Shown here one piece after another: positions 29,790 through 30,359 of a stretch of 30,359 nt of DNA (position 1 is the stretch's first letter; every line of letters starts with the position of its first letter). Under the pieces are notes generated by a model. The model searched no databases, was not told the origin of the DNA, and was given only the letters and a program-made list of their open reading frames with translations. The position numbers and the translations under genes were made by a program. Location of the stretch: the IMG/VR virus record IMGVR_UViG_3300035660_001487, positions 1 through 30,359 of that record; one strand, 5' to 3'. The DNA is from a virus.

Positions 29790-30359
29790 GTGGCTACCAA
29801 GACCTACGATTTCGTTGGCGTCACCAGCCCGTCAGCCACACACGTCGGCTTTCACAACAATAACGCCGACCTTCCGCCAGCAACCGGCAACCTCGTCACG
29901 GATGCGGAGTTCAATGATGGCGAGTACCTCGGGTTGGCGACGGATGATGGTATTCATACAGACCACTTCACGAGTTCCAACCATGAGTTGTTCCAGTTTG
30001 ACTGGCTCCTTGATGAGGACCGCGCCACCGTCACGCGGATTGATGCTACCGTAGATGCTCAGGGTTCTGCAGACAGCGCGAACGGATGGAACCTCTATAT
30101 CCGCAACAATACGACCCCGGCATGGGAACTACTCGCAACCAAAGGCGATTACGGTTGGGAAACCCTGACCGGCGCGATCACGGCAAATCTCCTCGACTAC
30201 ATCACGGCCGAGGGCCGGGTTTACGTCCTGGCCGAGCAAATCGGCGTGCTCGTTGAGGAGGGTGTCTCGCTGCTGGAAGTGGATTTCGCCGAGTTGGACA
30301 TCACCTACACACCTCCGCCTCCGCCCTCCACCTTCGTGCAGGCGCAGTGCAACGGATGA
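29790..30359 (+). CDS. Beta-sandwich accessory fibre protein
   Basis: A 189-residue protein with GTG start at 29790 (GAGGA six bases upstream) and stop at the last three bases of the window. The sequence is acidic and beta-rich: MATKTYDFVGVTSPSATHV, GWNLYIRNNTTPAWELLATK and TLTGAITANLLDYITAEGRVYVLAEQ, then LLEVDFAELDITY and a Pro-rich PPPPPS end. The I-R-N-x-T-x-x-x-W-E-L-L and L-x-Y-I-x-x-x-G-R-V-Y-V-L-x-E pattern occurs in small carbohydrate-binding-like phage proteins. It follows the lectin-tipped fibre and is probably a fibre accessory or a second receptor-binding protein. No enzymatic motif is seen. Confidence 0.6.
   Translation: MATKTYDFVGVTSPSATHVGFHNNNADLPPATGNLVTDAEFNDGEYLGLATDDGIHTDHFTSSNHELFQFDWLLDEDRATVTRIDATVDAQGSADSANGWNLYIRNNTTPAWELLATKGDYGWETLTGAITANLLDYITAEGRVYVLAEQIGVLVEEGVSLLEVDFAELDITYTPPPPPSTFVQAQCNG

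Noticed and set aside
29692-30054. A 120-codon frame overlapping the end of the fibre gene and the last gene
   Set aside because: It is out of frame with both well-supported genes and has Arg/Ser/Thr-rich composition; the GTG at 29790 frame has clear beta-protein character.

Overview
The window is a contiguous, single-strand (+) block of tailed-phage structural genes: a siphovirus genome or prophage fragment. It is strongly GC-rich with G/C-biased third codon positions, Shine-Dalgarno-like leaders, frequent GTG starts and many 1-4 base stop/start overlaps. This points to a high-GC bacterial host, but no host gene, integrase or tRNA is present, so the host cannot be named. Terminase, most of the portal, and the lysis, replication and regulatory genes lie outside. 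There is no gap above about 125 bases between genes.

Layout. (1) 1-3275: head-assembly start. It holds the C-terminus of a probable portal, small accessory proteins (one zinc-ribbon-like, one 27-residue membrane peptide), an HEIGH metalloprotease and an XkdF-like (Peptidase S78_2) prohead protease. (2) 3312-10395: an accessory cassette. It opens with three probable virion-exposed proteins, including a 634-residue protein with about 18 tandem 20-residue repeats. A tightly coupled modification operon follows: GT2 glycosyltransferase, CgeB-like glycosyltransferase, a small unknown, zinc ribbon, two SAM methyltransferases, a second GT-A glycosyltransferase and another zinc ribbon. (3) 10343-10517: a promoter-like TTGACA-17-TACGCT, four AGCGRYCC repeats and a branched intrinsic-terminator-like RNA. 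(4) 10518-12935: scaffold, DUF2190-like decoration protein and major capsid protein, followed by a perfect 10-bp hairpin. (5) 13033-16366: head completion and neck genes (C2H2-finger protein, connector, minor head protein, stopper, gp10-like protein, tail terminator, one unknown). (6) 16368-21339: tail tube, G/T-type tail chaperones with an apparent -1 frameshift, and a 1241-residue tape measure. (7) 21336-30359: a tail tip of gene-transfer-agent type (DUF2460, DUF2163/BR0599, NlpC/P60, hub), then fibres.

The genes form one late programme: build the prohead, cleave the scaffold, decorate the capsid, join neck and tail, and finish with a cell-wall-opening hub and receptor-binding fibres. The cassette between protease and scaffold probably glycosylates and methylates virion proteins or a host surface glycan. 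The most notable points are: (a) the protease and the scaffold look like two halves of a module that is often fused, here separated by the 7-kb modification/adhesin cassette; (b) the hub carries a sialidase-like beta-propeller insertion, and its usual C-terminal part sits at the start of the next gene; (c) the 20-residue-repeat protein; and (d) the promoter/structured-RNA element in front of the capsid genes.
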